64,000 nt of DNA, taken from Meandrina meandrites (Eukaryota > Cnidaria > Anthozoa > Scleractinia > Meandrinidae). Numbering within the stretch: the first letter of the stretch is position 1; each line of letters begins with the position of its first letter. The stretch lies in NCBI GenBank assembly GCA_963693305.1, contig OY855910.1, positions 17,710,362 through 17,774,361 on the forward strand, given 5' to 3'. Positions 34,901-45,102 of this stretch are shown in pieces. Both the position numbers and the translations under genes were made by a program. Under the pieces are notes generated by a model, which was not told where the DNA came from, did not search any database, and saw nothing but the letters and a program-made list of their open reading frames with translations.

Positions 34901-37156
34901 CTTGCTGATTTGTAAGTAAATGCTATTTTTTTTGGAAATTTGGCGTTTAAATACAACACTAGTCTAGGAAGATCTATAGTGCGTTTTCTTATATGTATTT
35001 CGATTTCATCTCAAGGTTTAGAAAAATCCAACAAAGAGATTTATATAAACGGAGTCTTCGCCTTCTATTTCTTCGCTGTCTGAAATACTGACATAACCAA
35101 AGCAGTAGAGGACTGTCGAAAGAGTATAAATAATAAAAGCGAGATGATGCTAAGCAAGCACCCTCGAATTACCCATTTTCGCATTTCGCGCCGAAAACAG
35201 TATGAAAAATTGACCTTGGTAAAGTGTTAAGTGTGTGACCGCAAACACCTCGGTGACGTATTCCCGCGGGGAGTTTACCTTGGTGTTATTTACCTTGGGA
35301 ATGCTATTTGCCTGGGTATGTGCAGTGTAAAACGTTCGTTACAAACATATCGGCATTTCTATTTTCAGCGTTTTCGTCACAAGAAACATGTATGAAATAC
35401 TCTATTTTCTGATATTGTTCTTTGATCGTAAAAAACGGGCAATAAATAACAAAAGAAATGGAAAACAGCGCAAAACGTCGGAACAAGGAAGTGAAGTGGG
35501 GGACGAGTGCTTCGAGTAACGCTCAATTCCTCTTGCGTTCAGTTTGCGTCGGAAATAGAGAGGACGGACGTTTTTTTGGCAAAAATCATAAATAATATGT
35601 GTTCTGTCATTTTGTTTTCCCGCCTGTTCGCCATTTTTATTTCCCGCGTATGGAAAAAGAAGACTAAATATTATCCCAGCAAAATGTTCCCCCGTCTCTG
35701 CTTTCCCTATCCCCGGATATGGTAAATTTTCTAAGAACACCTATTTTTTTAGTGGCGCGAAAGTCTTTTATGAACTCCCTCTAAATATTGCAAGCGTAAA
35801 TAACATACAAGCTTTAATAATAAATATTTAGTAAAGTATATTTTAATCTCTTTTTGACTGACACGAGACAGCCCAAAGGGCCTCTGATTACATGTACAAA
35901 TAGTGTCTATTTTTGTAGATGATGTCTGTACGTTGCCATACAAAATAATTATTTGTTTACAACTACTGGGGTATGAAAATGCTGAGCAATGTTTTTGTGA
36001 AAGTGACCCTGACCCAATCAATAACAGTTGGAGTATTATTGCAATCGATATTGAACTGTTATGCAATATGAAATGTTAGAAAGAGGTAGAAAATGTTAAT
36101 TTTAGCATTTGTTATTGTTGTTAATACCCTAGAAGCACAAAAATCCCTCGTTTTGTTATATTAAAATTTCGTAATAAAAATAAAACTGAAACCGTAAAAG
36201 GATTCAATTTTTCTTACAAACCGATAAATGAAAAAGTCCACTCATTAAGAGAAAAGAAGAAATGTTCATTATTGAAAGTTTTAAAAGAAAACCAACTAAA
36301 TTTCCTTATCACCGATAATCGAACACTAAGCACATTACATCACGTTTTTGTACATACTGAAGTCCTATATCCGTGTAATTATAAAAATCTACCAGCCAAC
36401 CTCTTAAACATCAGGAAAAAAATGAGAACACTGTAAAAATATAAGATAAGTACTTCACTTACTATTGAAAACGACTCCGACGCAGAGAGGAGCAATAAAC
36501 TAAACAGAGAGGAATCAATGAAATGAATACAAATTTATACACACCTTCTTTGAGTCGCTCCATCGATGTTATCCGCTAGGATCTGCTCGAAATCATCTTC
36601 ATAGTCTATTTCTTCGTCAAAACCATCAACTGTGGAATACAAATTGGTATTCTGAGAAACACTGTTGAAAAATAGCCACATTTTAAACGCGCTTGAAGTT
36701 CTTCAGACACGTGTCGAAAGCAGACCAACCTTCGTCTCCACTGTGAGTTCCTGTTGACGTATGGCTGGCTACACTTTGGTTCTCAAAATCGTCATCATCA
36801 CTACCTTCGCCTGGTCTTCTTCCTAGATGTACAGTAAACATGTAAAATAAAAAAGTAAACTGATTAACACTGCATGACATCGATCGAAAACCAAGTGAAT
36901 GATGAATAAAGAATGGCGCGTAACTATAGATGCCCCTCAACGAACGCCACCATTGTGTAAAACAAAAATAAAGATCGCGCTCAGAAAAGCAACTTCTCAC
37001 GCTAAAATTTAATCCAAAATTTCACTCAATAATTCTAAATGTTCAACCATACGAAATCAGGGATGAGCAGAACGAAAATATCTATAACACACCTTTCTTT
37101 CTGGGTTGTTGTGTTCCGCGCTTCCTTCCTTTGCCCTTCGAGTCTCCTTTAGGCAT
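22961..37156 (-). CDS. IFRD1: Interferon-related developmental regulator (IFRD1/2 orthologue)
   Basis: Twelve exons, all GT-AG with matching phases: 37156-37093, 36822-36730, 36629-36545, 29906-29826, 27296-27253, 26866-26709, 26414-26364, 24948-24794, 24673-24433, 24092-23964, 23827-23744, 23047-22961; 423 aa (human IFRD1 is about 451). The N-terminus is basic then acidic (KGKGRKR, SDDDDFE). The helical-repeat IFRD domain follows, including RIAAGESLALMYEMARD and the signature ATDGNKHKAK/RSSFRDILK (about residues 295-323). The IFRD C-terminal domain includes FGTENMQLHSW and RDIFDLGP. Vertebrate IFRD1 is a transcriptional co-regulator and binds ribosomes; the same role here is inference. Vertebrates have two paralogues, so this may be co-orthologous to both. 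Intron 3 is 6.6 kb and full of transposons. Confidence 0.95.
23261..23563 (+). mobile_element. tRNA-derived SINE
   Basis: The head is tRNA-like with RNA polymerase III A box TGGCCTAATGG (23271-23281) and B box GGTTCGAGTCC (23314-23324). A roughly 230-bp body follows (GCAAGGCACTTAACT, GGGAGTAGAAATACTCCTAG), ending in a TTACC-rich tail. The direct repeat TGAACAAGT flanks it (23252-23260 and 23564-23572). It lies in the last IFRD intron, antisense to the gene. A decayed relative is at 63295-63537. Confidence 0.85.
23583..23662. repeat. GACT/GACA/GATT tetranucleotide microsatellite
   Basis: GACTGACTGACTGA followed by GACAGACAGACGG and GATTGATTGATT. Confidence 0.8.
25002..25824. mobile_element. 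Long imperfect foldback element with TTAA flanks
   Basis: Ends AGTGGTACCAGGATCAAATT and, on the other strand, AGTGCTACTATGATGAAATT, with TTAA on both sides (24998-25001, 25825-25828). Internally mirrored words include AATATGCAAATTAG and TGACGTCA. No coding region. Located in the IFRD intron between exons 7 and 8. Confidence 0.7.
27380..27560. repeat. Poly-T tract and TTACAT/TTAC-type repeat
   Basis: A T-run is followed by repeated ACATTACATTAC and ACTTACTTACTTAC words. IFRD intron 4. Confidence 0.7.
27717..28530. mobile_element. Inverted-repeat element with CGCACTAGCGGACAA ends
   Basis: Left end GGCCAATTCGCACTAGCGGA; right end, other strand, GGCCGATTCGCACTAGCGGA. Internal palindromes include ACTTGTCGGACAAGT and the perfect hairpin GTCCTGCCTCAAGGCAGGAC. 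Short ORFs exist but none is recognisable. It lies in IFRD intron 4. Confidence 0.7.
28728..28974. mobile_element. MITE with ACAAGTGAGGCYTTCCAAGG ends
   Basis: ACAAGTGAGGCTTTCCAAGG on the left is mirrored by a near-perfect inverted copy at about 28954-28974. The interior is rich in GCGACA words. Confidence 0.65.
30714..31035 (+). pseudogene. Harbinger (PIF) transposase, C-terminal remnant
   Basis: The reading frame contains NGTEIRPLLAGDSAYSQT, LVKPYPDRGRLTQ and RRKFK. After stop codons, FGMLKVHWKIALKK follows. These match the C-terminal part of PIF/Harbinger DDE transposases (GDSAY, PY.d.g.L, aFG.lK.rW). The N-terminal half is not visible, and in-frame stops interrupt the rest, so this is a dead remnant. 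It sits in IFRD intron 3 on the opposite strand to IFRD and is tail-to-tail with the Myb/SANT-like remnant at 31099-31620, the usual partner gene of Harbinger elements. Confidence 0.75.
31099..31620 (-). pseudogene. Myb/SANT-like protein remnant (Harbinger partner gene)
   Basis: The minus strand reads ADRTEKETHELLEAWAPKFS, KKIKMWNDIYSSY, then CPESQRMLQQVKKRQQNLEY and FKQF. The spaced tryptophans and the QQVKKRWQNLEYEFK-like end are typical of Myb/SANT-like DNA-binding domains. A stop follows, then a frame with SSFIEMCEKSMEQDN and FRDAQSRQMEQTN, a charged tail typical of these proteins. Stops and frame changes mark it as broken. Together with the convergent transposase remnant it is the two-gene core of a decayed Harbinger element. 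Confidence 0.65.
31807..34135. mobile_element. 2.3-kb element with AGGGCAACTCTTGG ends and TTAA flanks
   Basis: AGGGCAACTCTTGG at the left is matched by its exact complement at the right (34122-34135), with TTAA on both outer sides. TTAA targets are known for piggyBac and Kolobok superfamilies; no transposase could be recognised, so the superfamily is open. It carries a broken P2X7-like exon near the left end. It lies in IFRD intron 3. Confidence 0.65.
32011..32187 (+). pseudogene. Broken first exon of a P2X7-like zinc-binding-domain gene
   Basis: ATG at 32011 opens an acidic Ser-rich start (MADSNSCSESSTSASDS), then a stop. In another frame REEPSMVFQPWRFEPPG and a GDEW-like end precede a donor site GTGAGT. 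The QPWRFEP motif resembles the start of the P2X7 C-terminal-type domain proteins that are abundant in invertebrate genomes. The frameshift and missing downstream exons suggest a pseudogene carried by the surrounding TTAA element. Confidence 0.4.
34470..34660. repeat. Direct repeat, copy 1
   Basis: Shares CATAAATAATATGTG, TGTTCGCCATTTTTATTTCC and CAGCAAAATGTTCCCCC with 35552-35698, in the same order and orientation. No coding role is recognised. Confidence 0.6.
35552..35698. repeat. Direct repeat, copy 2
   Basis: Diverged copy of 34470-34660, about 1.1 kb away. The pair could be ends of an old retroelement or a tandem duplication; neither is proven. Confidence 0.6.
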
Positions 37157-37755
37157 GGTTGTTTTCAAGAATCAAGCGTTAAAATTTGTTCCTAGTGTGT
37201 TATTTTACGACACAATATGTTTTCTTTCGTATACTTCTTCTTTTTCTGGCAATGAAACTATGGATAGACGTATTTTTAGGCTGAAACCTCCGAAAATTCA
37301 TTGGGAGAAGAATTTGTACACCTTGACCCAACAAGTGGGAAGAAGAAATTGCCGGCGATGACGTAAAGATCCCTGAAGAAAACGTGATCGATGGCAAGCC
37401 TGCAATGGAATTGCCAGGGAGGGGACAGAGAGAAATGGCTTTTCACTACTTTCAAAGGAACTTGTCATCAAAAATCATTGGATTTCTTCCAAAAAGAAAA
37501 CAAAAATTTATTCCTAAACCAATCGTGGAAGTTAAGCAATATATCTCAATTCTACGAAGATAGAGAGCAAGAGCTTTAATTAGATTCCCCGTGGGGAGCC
37601 CACAAAGTAGCGAAATAACCCTGTTTTGCCCCAGTATCACGCGGTTTGTGAGGGCTGATCGAGAACTTGTTTGGAAAGGAAGGATTTTGTCGCCTGAGAA
37701 AAAGCAGGAAAAAAACGTTTACAGCCTTCATCTGGGATGATTATGTTGACATAAA
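37157..37755. promoter_or_regulatory. Shared divergent promoter region, IFRD / TMEM167B
   Basis: About 600 bp separate the two start codons, which face away from each other. Both 5' UTRs must lie here, so a bidirectional promoter is the simplest reading. An ORF at 37391-37579 has no recognisable product and is probably leader sequence. No TATA box stands out. Confidence 0.5.
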
Positions 37756-40700
37756 ATGAATGGTAAGGTCCCTTAGATTTATTTAGATTACATATCAATC
37801 ATTTGTTCCGCATTAACAAAGAAAATTCCGCTTACATTTTCAATCTGTTTGTCGACTCGATGGAAATTATTAAATTTAGGACGTGGCAAAGCAAAAATTA
37901 CAGATGGAATTATACACTCAGTACTCAAAACATTGTTCAAATCATGGTTAGCCTTTTTCGTTGTCCTCCTTCCTCTTGTTTGAAATTAGTTATAGACTAT
38001 GGGCAATTTTGTCTACGGTAATAGAACATTGACTAAATCAGCGCTTGAATGTTCTATTGAAGCTTACTTTTGTTTACTTTAAAGTGATACTGCAGGGTCT
38101 TGTGATGTCTTGTTATGTAAGCTTACATAAAATAGCAAGAAGATAATAATAGTTATATCTAATTTTGACATACTAGCTCTGTAAATATGGGGAACTAGAA
38201 AACATACTTAAAATTTACAGGTCAATTGAATTTTGACAGTGTTACAAAGACAAATGTTCAAAAGATGTTTATTGCACATGTCACTGACTTTCCCCAGGGT
38301 TAAAGCTAGGGGATTTTACATTAGGTGTGAGCAAAAGGGATGACCTTCCCCAGGGATTGTCAATGTCTCCTGGGTCATGTCATTTTCAACAACAGAATCA
38401 TCCCCCTAATTCTTCTGCATGTCATCATGTTATAATCTATCCTCACTACATGGCTAGAGCTTGTTAAGCTATGACATCCTCTCTGACTGGCTTATAGCCA
38501 GCACCAAATTTTCCCATCAATTTATGCCCACAGGCATAGTGACAATGGTAATTCCCGGCAGGCTGGCTGGCAAAATGCTGGCAGTGACATGGCAGCAAGA
38601 GTGAGGGATCATACTGCACAAGGTCTGTTTTTGTATGGACCTCACTTGCTTGCTCCATACCAGAAAAATCTCGAGTGAAATTTCTCACAGTAAAGATTTT
38701 GCATATGGTTAACAGGGGCATTATTGCTTTTACAAGAAAATAATGGATTGATTGATATTGTTCAGGAAATATTCTAGGACATAGCCTGTTGGAGGCCCTA
38801 AGTTAGTTGGGTAGCAGTGTGAAAAATGGCGAGTAAAGAAGACACCTTAGTTCCCTCACCTTTTTTCCAGTCGCCGTTCTTTGTACTAACCCTGAATTTC
38901 GTGCTGCTCCCCAACACACTAAATACCTAAAACAGGCTAGCTACCTTGGAAATACCAGGAATTTTTATAATTATTTACAAGTTTTGACTAATATTAAAAT
39001 GGCACAGAAACAAAAAGCAAAGATTGCTTTGAAGGATTATGGGAAGATTTGTTGATGGGTACAATGTTTTGGCAAAAGACCTTGCTATGAGCTCCAAAGG
39101 GAACAACTTATCTTGTTTCTTTTTTTGCCTTTCTTTTTTATATTCATTAAAAAAACTGTATAAGTCAAGAATATTTATTGTAGCTTTCCTTTTTCAAACG
39201 TTTTATAATTGTTGTAACTGAACTTATCCTACTACTACTTGTACTACTTATCATCAATTGACATTTCACAAATAAAATAAAATAAATAAATTACCTTTAT
39301 TTAGACACGGTTGTATTTAAAGCTAGAAGCTTGTGGGGCCGTGTATTCCCGATCGAATTGGAATTTGTATTTCTTAAATTCCATCTGGACTTTTTTTTCC
39401 CTTTTTAACTCTCTCTCATTCTGATGTAACCTTTCTACAAATAAGTTAAAATAAAGTAGTTTTTGAATTCTTGATTTAAAAGTGAATAAGTTTCAGAAAC
39501 AACATACAACAGATTCATGTTGAGCGTTTAACAGCCTCGGTTGTCGCGTTCATTGTCACGGTTGAATTGATTGCATTGTGAGGCAAAATGACAGATGTTG
39601 CTAGGCGGGAATGATGTTCTGTCTGGAAAAAAGCATGTTGTGGTTTTCCCAACAAGCAACATCTGTTATTTTGCCTCACAACACAATCAATTCAACCGTG
39701 ACAACGAACATGACAACTGAGACCATTAAACGCTCAACCTGAATCCGCTGTAAGTAATAATTTTTCTCTTGTTTAAACTGCCAACAATTGGCCAACAGTT
39801 AGTCAACAGTTTTTTGGGGGTAGCCATTCTATATTAGCCTGTTCCAGGTGTTTGGTTAGTCCCCTCACCATTTTCCACTCACCATTCATCACACAACCCC
39901 AAATCTCACGCTGCTCCCCACCAACCGAACACCTGGAACAGGCTATTCTATATTTTTTGCCATTCTTACAGTGCTGCCATGCAACAGCATAAAACATAAG
40001 CTAATATTGAGCAATTCCTCTACTAAGTCCCCAAAACTCATGCTTGATCCCTCTTGTAAATAAAAAGTGAGTAGCCTTATGTCCAAAGGCATGTCATCCT
40101 ATGTAACCATGGAAACCTAAAGGTTACTTTACTCCATAAGGGGTCACTGATATTGTTTCAAGTAATGTTTTACCACTGTTGTATCTTTTCAGTTTATTCA
40201 TTGGATGGTGTATTAGCCTTAGCCCTGCTGGTGGTCTGTACTTGTGCCTACATAACTAAAGTTCCAAGACTAAAGTCATTCTTTCTCTCTGAAAAGAAGG
40301 GTTTCTTTGGAGTATTTTATAAAGGTAATGATGATGTTTTTTTATCTACTCTACTGCAAGGAAGTGAGGCTTCTTCCTTGCCTGCTTCAAAATTCCTTAT
40401 TTGGACAGCTGGCTTAAGCAAATCTGGCATTTCTCATGCAAAAAGCAATCAGCAAACATCAGTATTTCTGTTCACTATCCCTTGACTTATTAAATGAATT
40501 CATCAGGAAAATAAAAATTCTCAAATTCACAACCATTGAGTAAAAACTTGCTCACTTTCAAATAGCAACAGCAGTCAATTAACATAAGTGTATGTTTTAA
40601 AAGTGGGCTTGATACACAGAGTATAATAACCTAATTGAAGAAACATTGAAATGTTCTTTGATAGCCCTACAAAGAGCATGATTTATGCAACCTGTCTTAT

Positions 40701-41217
40701 TTTAATGCTAATTCTGTCGCAGACGACAATTTTTTCCAATTTCCCAGTAAATATTTGGGTCGCATTGTTCTTGGTTTCTGCTTTTCATGGGTCAATGATT
40801 GTTCAATCAAGTGTCTTCTAAGCTTTCACAGATTCCTGTCTGCAGAACCAGGAATTGATTGAATGTTTCTTACTTCACATTTCAGTGTTATCTGAAATAA
40901 TGTTGAAGAAACACTGTGATTATCACAACAAAACTTTTTCTTCCTGACCAGTCAACCTTAAAGGGTTGGAAAAAGGTCAAGCTTTAACTAAATGATGCCA
41001 GTTTGAAAAAAAAAAGAGTTCACTTGATAAACCAATTACAAACCAATTACCAACTGGAAACATCTTTGTTTGTTTTTTATGCAGTGCATGTTTAAAGTTT
41101 AATATTGCTTTGCTGTTTGTCTATCTCCCTTCAGCTGCAGTAGTTGGAATTCGTTTACACTGGGCAGTAGCAATCTCGTGTATTTTAATGGCATTGTATG
41201 TTCTTATCCTCAAGTAA
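37756..41217 (+). CDS. TMEM167B: TMEM167B / protein kish-B
   Basis: Exons: 37756-37762 (ATGAATG, donor GTAAGG), 40193-40324, 41135-41217; phases agree and give 73 aa (human kish-B is 74). The protein reads [18 protein letters not shown], then [35 protein letters not shown], and a second hydrophobic segment ending in [26 protein letters not shown] and SEKKG.GVFYKAA are diagnostic of TMEM167B rather than TMEM167A. Two membrane helices are predicted from hydrophobicity. The kish family is implicated in early secretory-pathway function; location in Golgi/ER membranes is known for relatives, inferred here. The 7-nt first exon was chosen because its phase and the MxNV start fit; it is the least certain part. 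Confidence 0.85.
39513..39744. mobile_element. Foldback element, GTTGAGCGTTTAA ends
   Basis: Arms of about 85 bp (GTTGAGCGTTTAAC, GTCACGGTTGAATTGATTG, TGAGGCAAAATGACAGATGT) are mirrored with few changes around a short centre. TMEM167B intron 1. Confidence 0.75.
39835..39945. mobile_element. Small MITE, TAGCCTGTTCCAGGTGTT ends
   Basis: TAGCCTGTTCCAGGTGTTTG and its inverted copy delimit 111 bp with an inner GGGGAGCAGCGTGAG. Diverged relatives occur at about 38800-38940 and 176-300. Confidence 0.75.
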
Positions 41218-41481
41218 TGGAATATAGCAAGACTCTTTGGGTATTTATCTACATAACAAGGACTAGCTCACAGTTCACCATGTGCAATTCATCAAGAGGT
41301 GACATTTTTGAGTTTGGGAAAAGTTACGGTGGCTGCACTTATTAAGTGGATAGCATTTCCTGGGATGCTACTTGAAAGAGTATTATAGACACTTGCTATT
41401 AGCTTTGGTTGTTATCAAGTCCAGGCCTTCATGTATAAATTAATTTATTGAAATTCAGTCCGTAGACTAGAAATTAAATAA

Positions 41482-41646
41482 CAGTCAAACATCTCCTTAC
41501 AGACACCTCTATAATACAGACACCTCCTCATTGGATAGATCACTTGGTCTGAAAGAGACCAAAATTCATATAAACCCTACCTCCACTATAATAACTACAA
41601 CACTCTCCCTTGCTCCTTTGGTGTCTGTATTAAAGAGATTTGACTG
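41482..41646. mobile_element. MITE, CAGTCAAACATCTC ends
   Basis: CAGTCAAACATCTCCTTACA on the left mirrors CAGTCAAATCTCTTTAATAC (other strand) on the right; TA follows the right end. Pogo/Tigger-like class. Confidence 0.65.
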
Positions 41647-42374
41647 TATATGCAGAGAAGCCATCGTAAATCTGCTAAGGTGTGGGAAGATCTGGAAGGA
41701 ATACAATATTCTCTCTTTGCGTTGGGTAGTAACTCCAGTTTTATAAACAGGCTTTCCTTGGGTTGCAGATTTAAAATGGCCACCATAGTATAGTGCTTTT
41801 AATAACAACCAGCATCCGCAAGAGTTTCAGAAGGTATTTTTAGGAGAGTCACAGGCTAAAATTCAAGCAGCTCCCTATAAAGATGAGGTTTTTGCAGCTT
41901 TTTGTGTTGCTTTCTGATGGGTGCTGCACAAGGGCAGTCAGCTACTTAAAATTTTGTTGAAAGTACTGACAGTATTGAACAGGGTAAACAAATTTTATTG
42001 CATCAGGCTTTAACATTGCAGTTATATAGCCACTTACATGGCAGAAAATGTCTGGGACACTTTGGATAAAGAGGTACCATGCAAAAATAGTAATTTTGGG
42101 GGTTCAGATATATTATGCAGTGTGAATGCCCTTGCTGTACTTCTAACTTTTTCTCTATTGAGCCAAAACATTGCTTATGCTTAGTTCCAGTGTAAAGATG
42201 ACCTGCGCAAAAGAAAACCTGTTGTATATACCAGAAATACTAACCTAACTTTTCTTTTGTTTTGGTCACCAATGATCCAAGCTGTTTGAAAGTCACCTGT
42301 AGTGTAAAGTTGTAGCAATTATCCAAGCCAAGCCATTTCTTTTTTAATGTTATGCACGACAGTCAATTGTTATA

Positions 42375-43041
42375 AGGGCCTTTTTACATGGAGGTGGGGG
42401 ACCCCGGGCAGGTGAGGTAACCCGCCTAGGTGGGGTAACCCGCCTCCAAATAAACTCTCATTTTTTCTCGATCGCGTTTACATGATACATGTAGGTGGGG
42501 TAACCCGCCTAAAGCAAGCGCAAACGTTTCAAGGTGGGGTAACCCGCCTACCCGGGGTCGGTTCATGTTACAAAAACGCGCCAAATCCAAACCAACAACC
42601 AAACGCCCGCCATATTGGAACCGCAACAACATGTTTCAGTCTCGAGGATATCAGCGTGGGAAGCTTTTTCGCCGGGTTGATCTGCTTAGTGTCGAAGGCC
42701 GCAATCAAGATGGCAATCAGGAAGAATCTGAAGGTATTCAAATTTCAAGTGATGCTTTAAGTGAAGGCCCGATCGAAGCACGCGCTTCTTCTCTACTTAG
42801 AGATCAGTCGATAACACAAGGCAACGAAAAACGTTGTCTCTGCCAACGAAAATCATGCTGTGAAAAAAAAAACAACAAAAAAAAAAAAACAAGAAATCTA
42901 CGCCACGCTATTTTCTAAAGAAAGTTAACCCCGGGACCCCGGGGTGATAAGATTGCATGTAAACGCGAGCTATTTTTCGACCACGGCTGGGCGGGTTACC
43001 TCACCTACCCGGGGTCCCCGACCTCCATGTAAACAGGCCCT
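42375..43041. mobile_element. Inverted-repeat element with GGGGTAACCCGCC repeats
   Basis: Ends AGGGCCTTTTTACATGGAGG and, other strand, AGGGCCTGTTTACATGGAGG. The left arm holds four tandem-like GTGGGGTAACCCGCCT words; the right arm mirrors the outer part. The middle opens a 117-codon ORF (42565-42918) of basic, Lys-rich composition with no recognisable domain. Confidence 0.7.
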
Positions 43042-43057
43042 AAGATTACATACAGAG

Positions 43058-43330
43058 GGTAGCAGGAGGTTTCGCTCCCAATCGTGTTCGCACTGTCCGA
43101 GTTCGCACCCAACTTTCACAGTACACTTGCCGCGTTCGCTCCCAAGTACGCTTACTATCTAGAATATTTCTTGTTCTTTAAGCGTGAGAAAAAACTATCT
43201 AGAATATTTCTCGTTCTTTAAGCGTGAGAAAAGCATGACAACGTTAGTGATCGGTGGGGGCGAACTCGAAAAAGGTAGGGAGCGAACTCGGTGGGTGCGA
43301 ACTCAGTTGAGAGCGAAACCTGCATCATCC
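43058..43330. mobile_element. Foldback element, family B (9-bp target duplication)
   Basis: Arms contain GGTTTCGCTCCC/GTTCGCACCC words and mirror each other. The direct repeat CATACAGAG flanks it exactly (43049-43057 and 43331-43339). The centre is a tandem duplication of a roughly 41-bp unit (ACTATCTAGAATATTTCT...GCGTGAGAAAA). A 9-bp target fits Mutator-like elements. Confidence 0.75.
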
Positions 43331-45102
43331 CATACAGAGTAGTTTCAGAAGTTAAATTAAAATGTAGTCACACATTGTCTGGGAGCTTTGTTTCAGAAGG
43401 CAGCCAGCATCATTTGATATGGCTTTGAGGTAGTTTGTTTGTTTCAAGCGAATTCAATTTAAGGTTTTTACTCAGGTTTCGACAGTTTTATTGCACAGAA
43501 TGTCAAACCATTTGACTTACAAAATTTAGTTACAATATTTATTTCATTAGTCATATTTCATTAGCAAAAAACTTGAGTCACGGTTAGGTTGTGTTAAGGA
43601 ATCGCCATTTCAATCAATTTGAACAGGAAATATCTTGAGACATCTGTTCATGTCAGCTTTGTTTTTGTTATTCACTTTAAAGAAGAGGGTGTGGAAGACA
43701 TAAATTTAAGTTTTAAAAAAATAATATTTAGAAACGTGTGGAGAACAACTAAATAAAACTTCCACAGAAATGTCAATATATTATTACAGGTATTGAAGTA
43801 GGTTAATAAAACCACCTATTTGAAATTTTGATTTCTTTGTAAGATATGCCTCTATTGTAGCCAATCTTTAGGATATGATCACTCAATAGCCTACAGTCAA
43901 TAGCCATGCAGGGAACACTTAAAACCTTAGCTTCCAAAAATTATTGCCATATAGAATATAAATACAAATCTTATTCAGTGGAAAATCGCATGATACCCAG
44001 CCTATTATGCAACTTTCTCCTGGATTCTGACACGTTTTAGGAGTCCCCTTTCAAAATCTCTGTCGATTTATTTTTTTATATGGAAGTGCATGGAGTGGCG
44101 GATCTAGGGGAGGGGCGCTCTCCGACCCCACGGTCCAAATCCGCTAGCGGATATGGACCCCCCGGACCAAATCCGCTGGCAGATAAATTTTTCAATTTGC
44201 AAGCTTTTTTTAACGTTCCCTTGAATGACAACACAAAACTCGTAACCAACAGAATGAAGACAAATGCATATCTCGTTTTAATTCTGCCATGCTTATTATA
44301 AATAATATAATAACTTCATATAATAACGATGCAACTTTGCGTTCTATGGCAGGCCTCTGAATTATTACAGAAAAGGACTATAATTCAATGACAAGCTTTA
44401 CGAAAACTAAAGACCTGACTAAAAACAGCGTCTAACTAAGGATCCTGTTAGCAATGAAATTGTTAATCTTGTTTCAGTTGCGGCTTTCGAAATCGCTCTA
44501 GACTAACGGCAACTTAAAGGCTTAGAAAAACGCGAAGTTCATTCTATTCTTATTTCACGGACTTCACGGCTTAACATGGACAAAAATAATTGCAATTATA
44601 GACTAACGGTATCGGCACTGTTCCAAAGAAAACAGTTTTTAATGAAGTCGGAATCTCTGTAAAAAAAAGTTGTGAAATGTAAACAAAAAAGACAATGTAA
44701 TTGGAGTCTTTGAGTGAGTTATTGTCCAGTAACCATTGATCACTCAATATAGTGATAATTCGTTCCAAGTGTGGACTTCACTAGACAAAAACGCGGTATT
44801 ACCAACTTTATTTGAACACGTACTTACTCCTAGTTTCACAACTAAGGCCTGATTTAAACGTCGGTTTTCACATGCGCCGAATTAGTACATGTAAAATGCG
44901 GCGTTTAAACGAGGCCTAATTTTCAAAGACGCAATAAAACTCGCGTTTGCACTTTTTGTGAAAATCTTTCTATTTCAAGTTTACAACTTTTAACAAAGCT
45001 TATGCTACAAACAAAACACTTCTTACGCTGTAAAAGTCGAGAAAATTGCTCTTTGTACTGAAAATACTAAAATTGCAGTCAGGGATAGACATTATAATGT
45101 AA

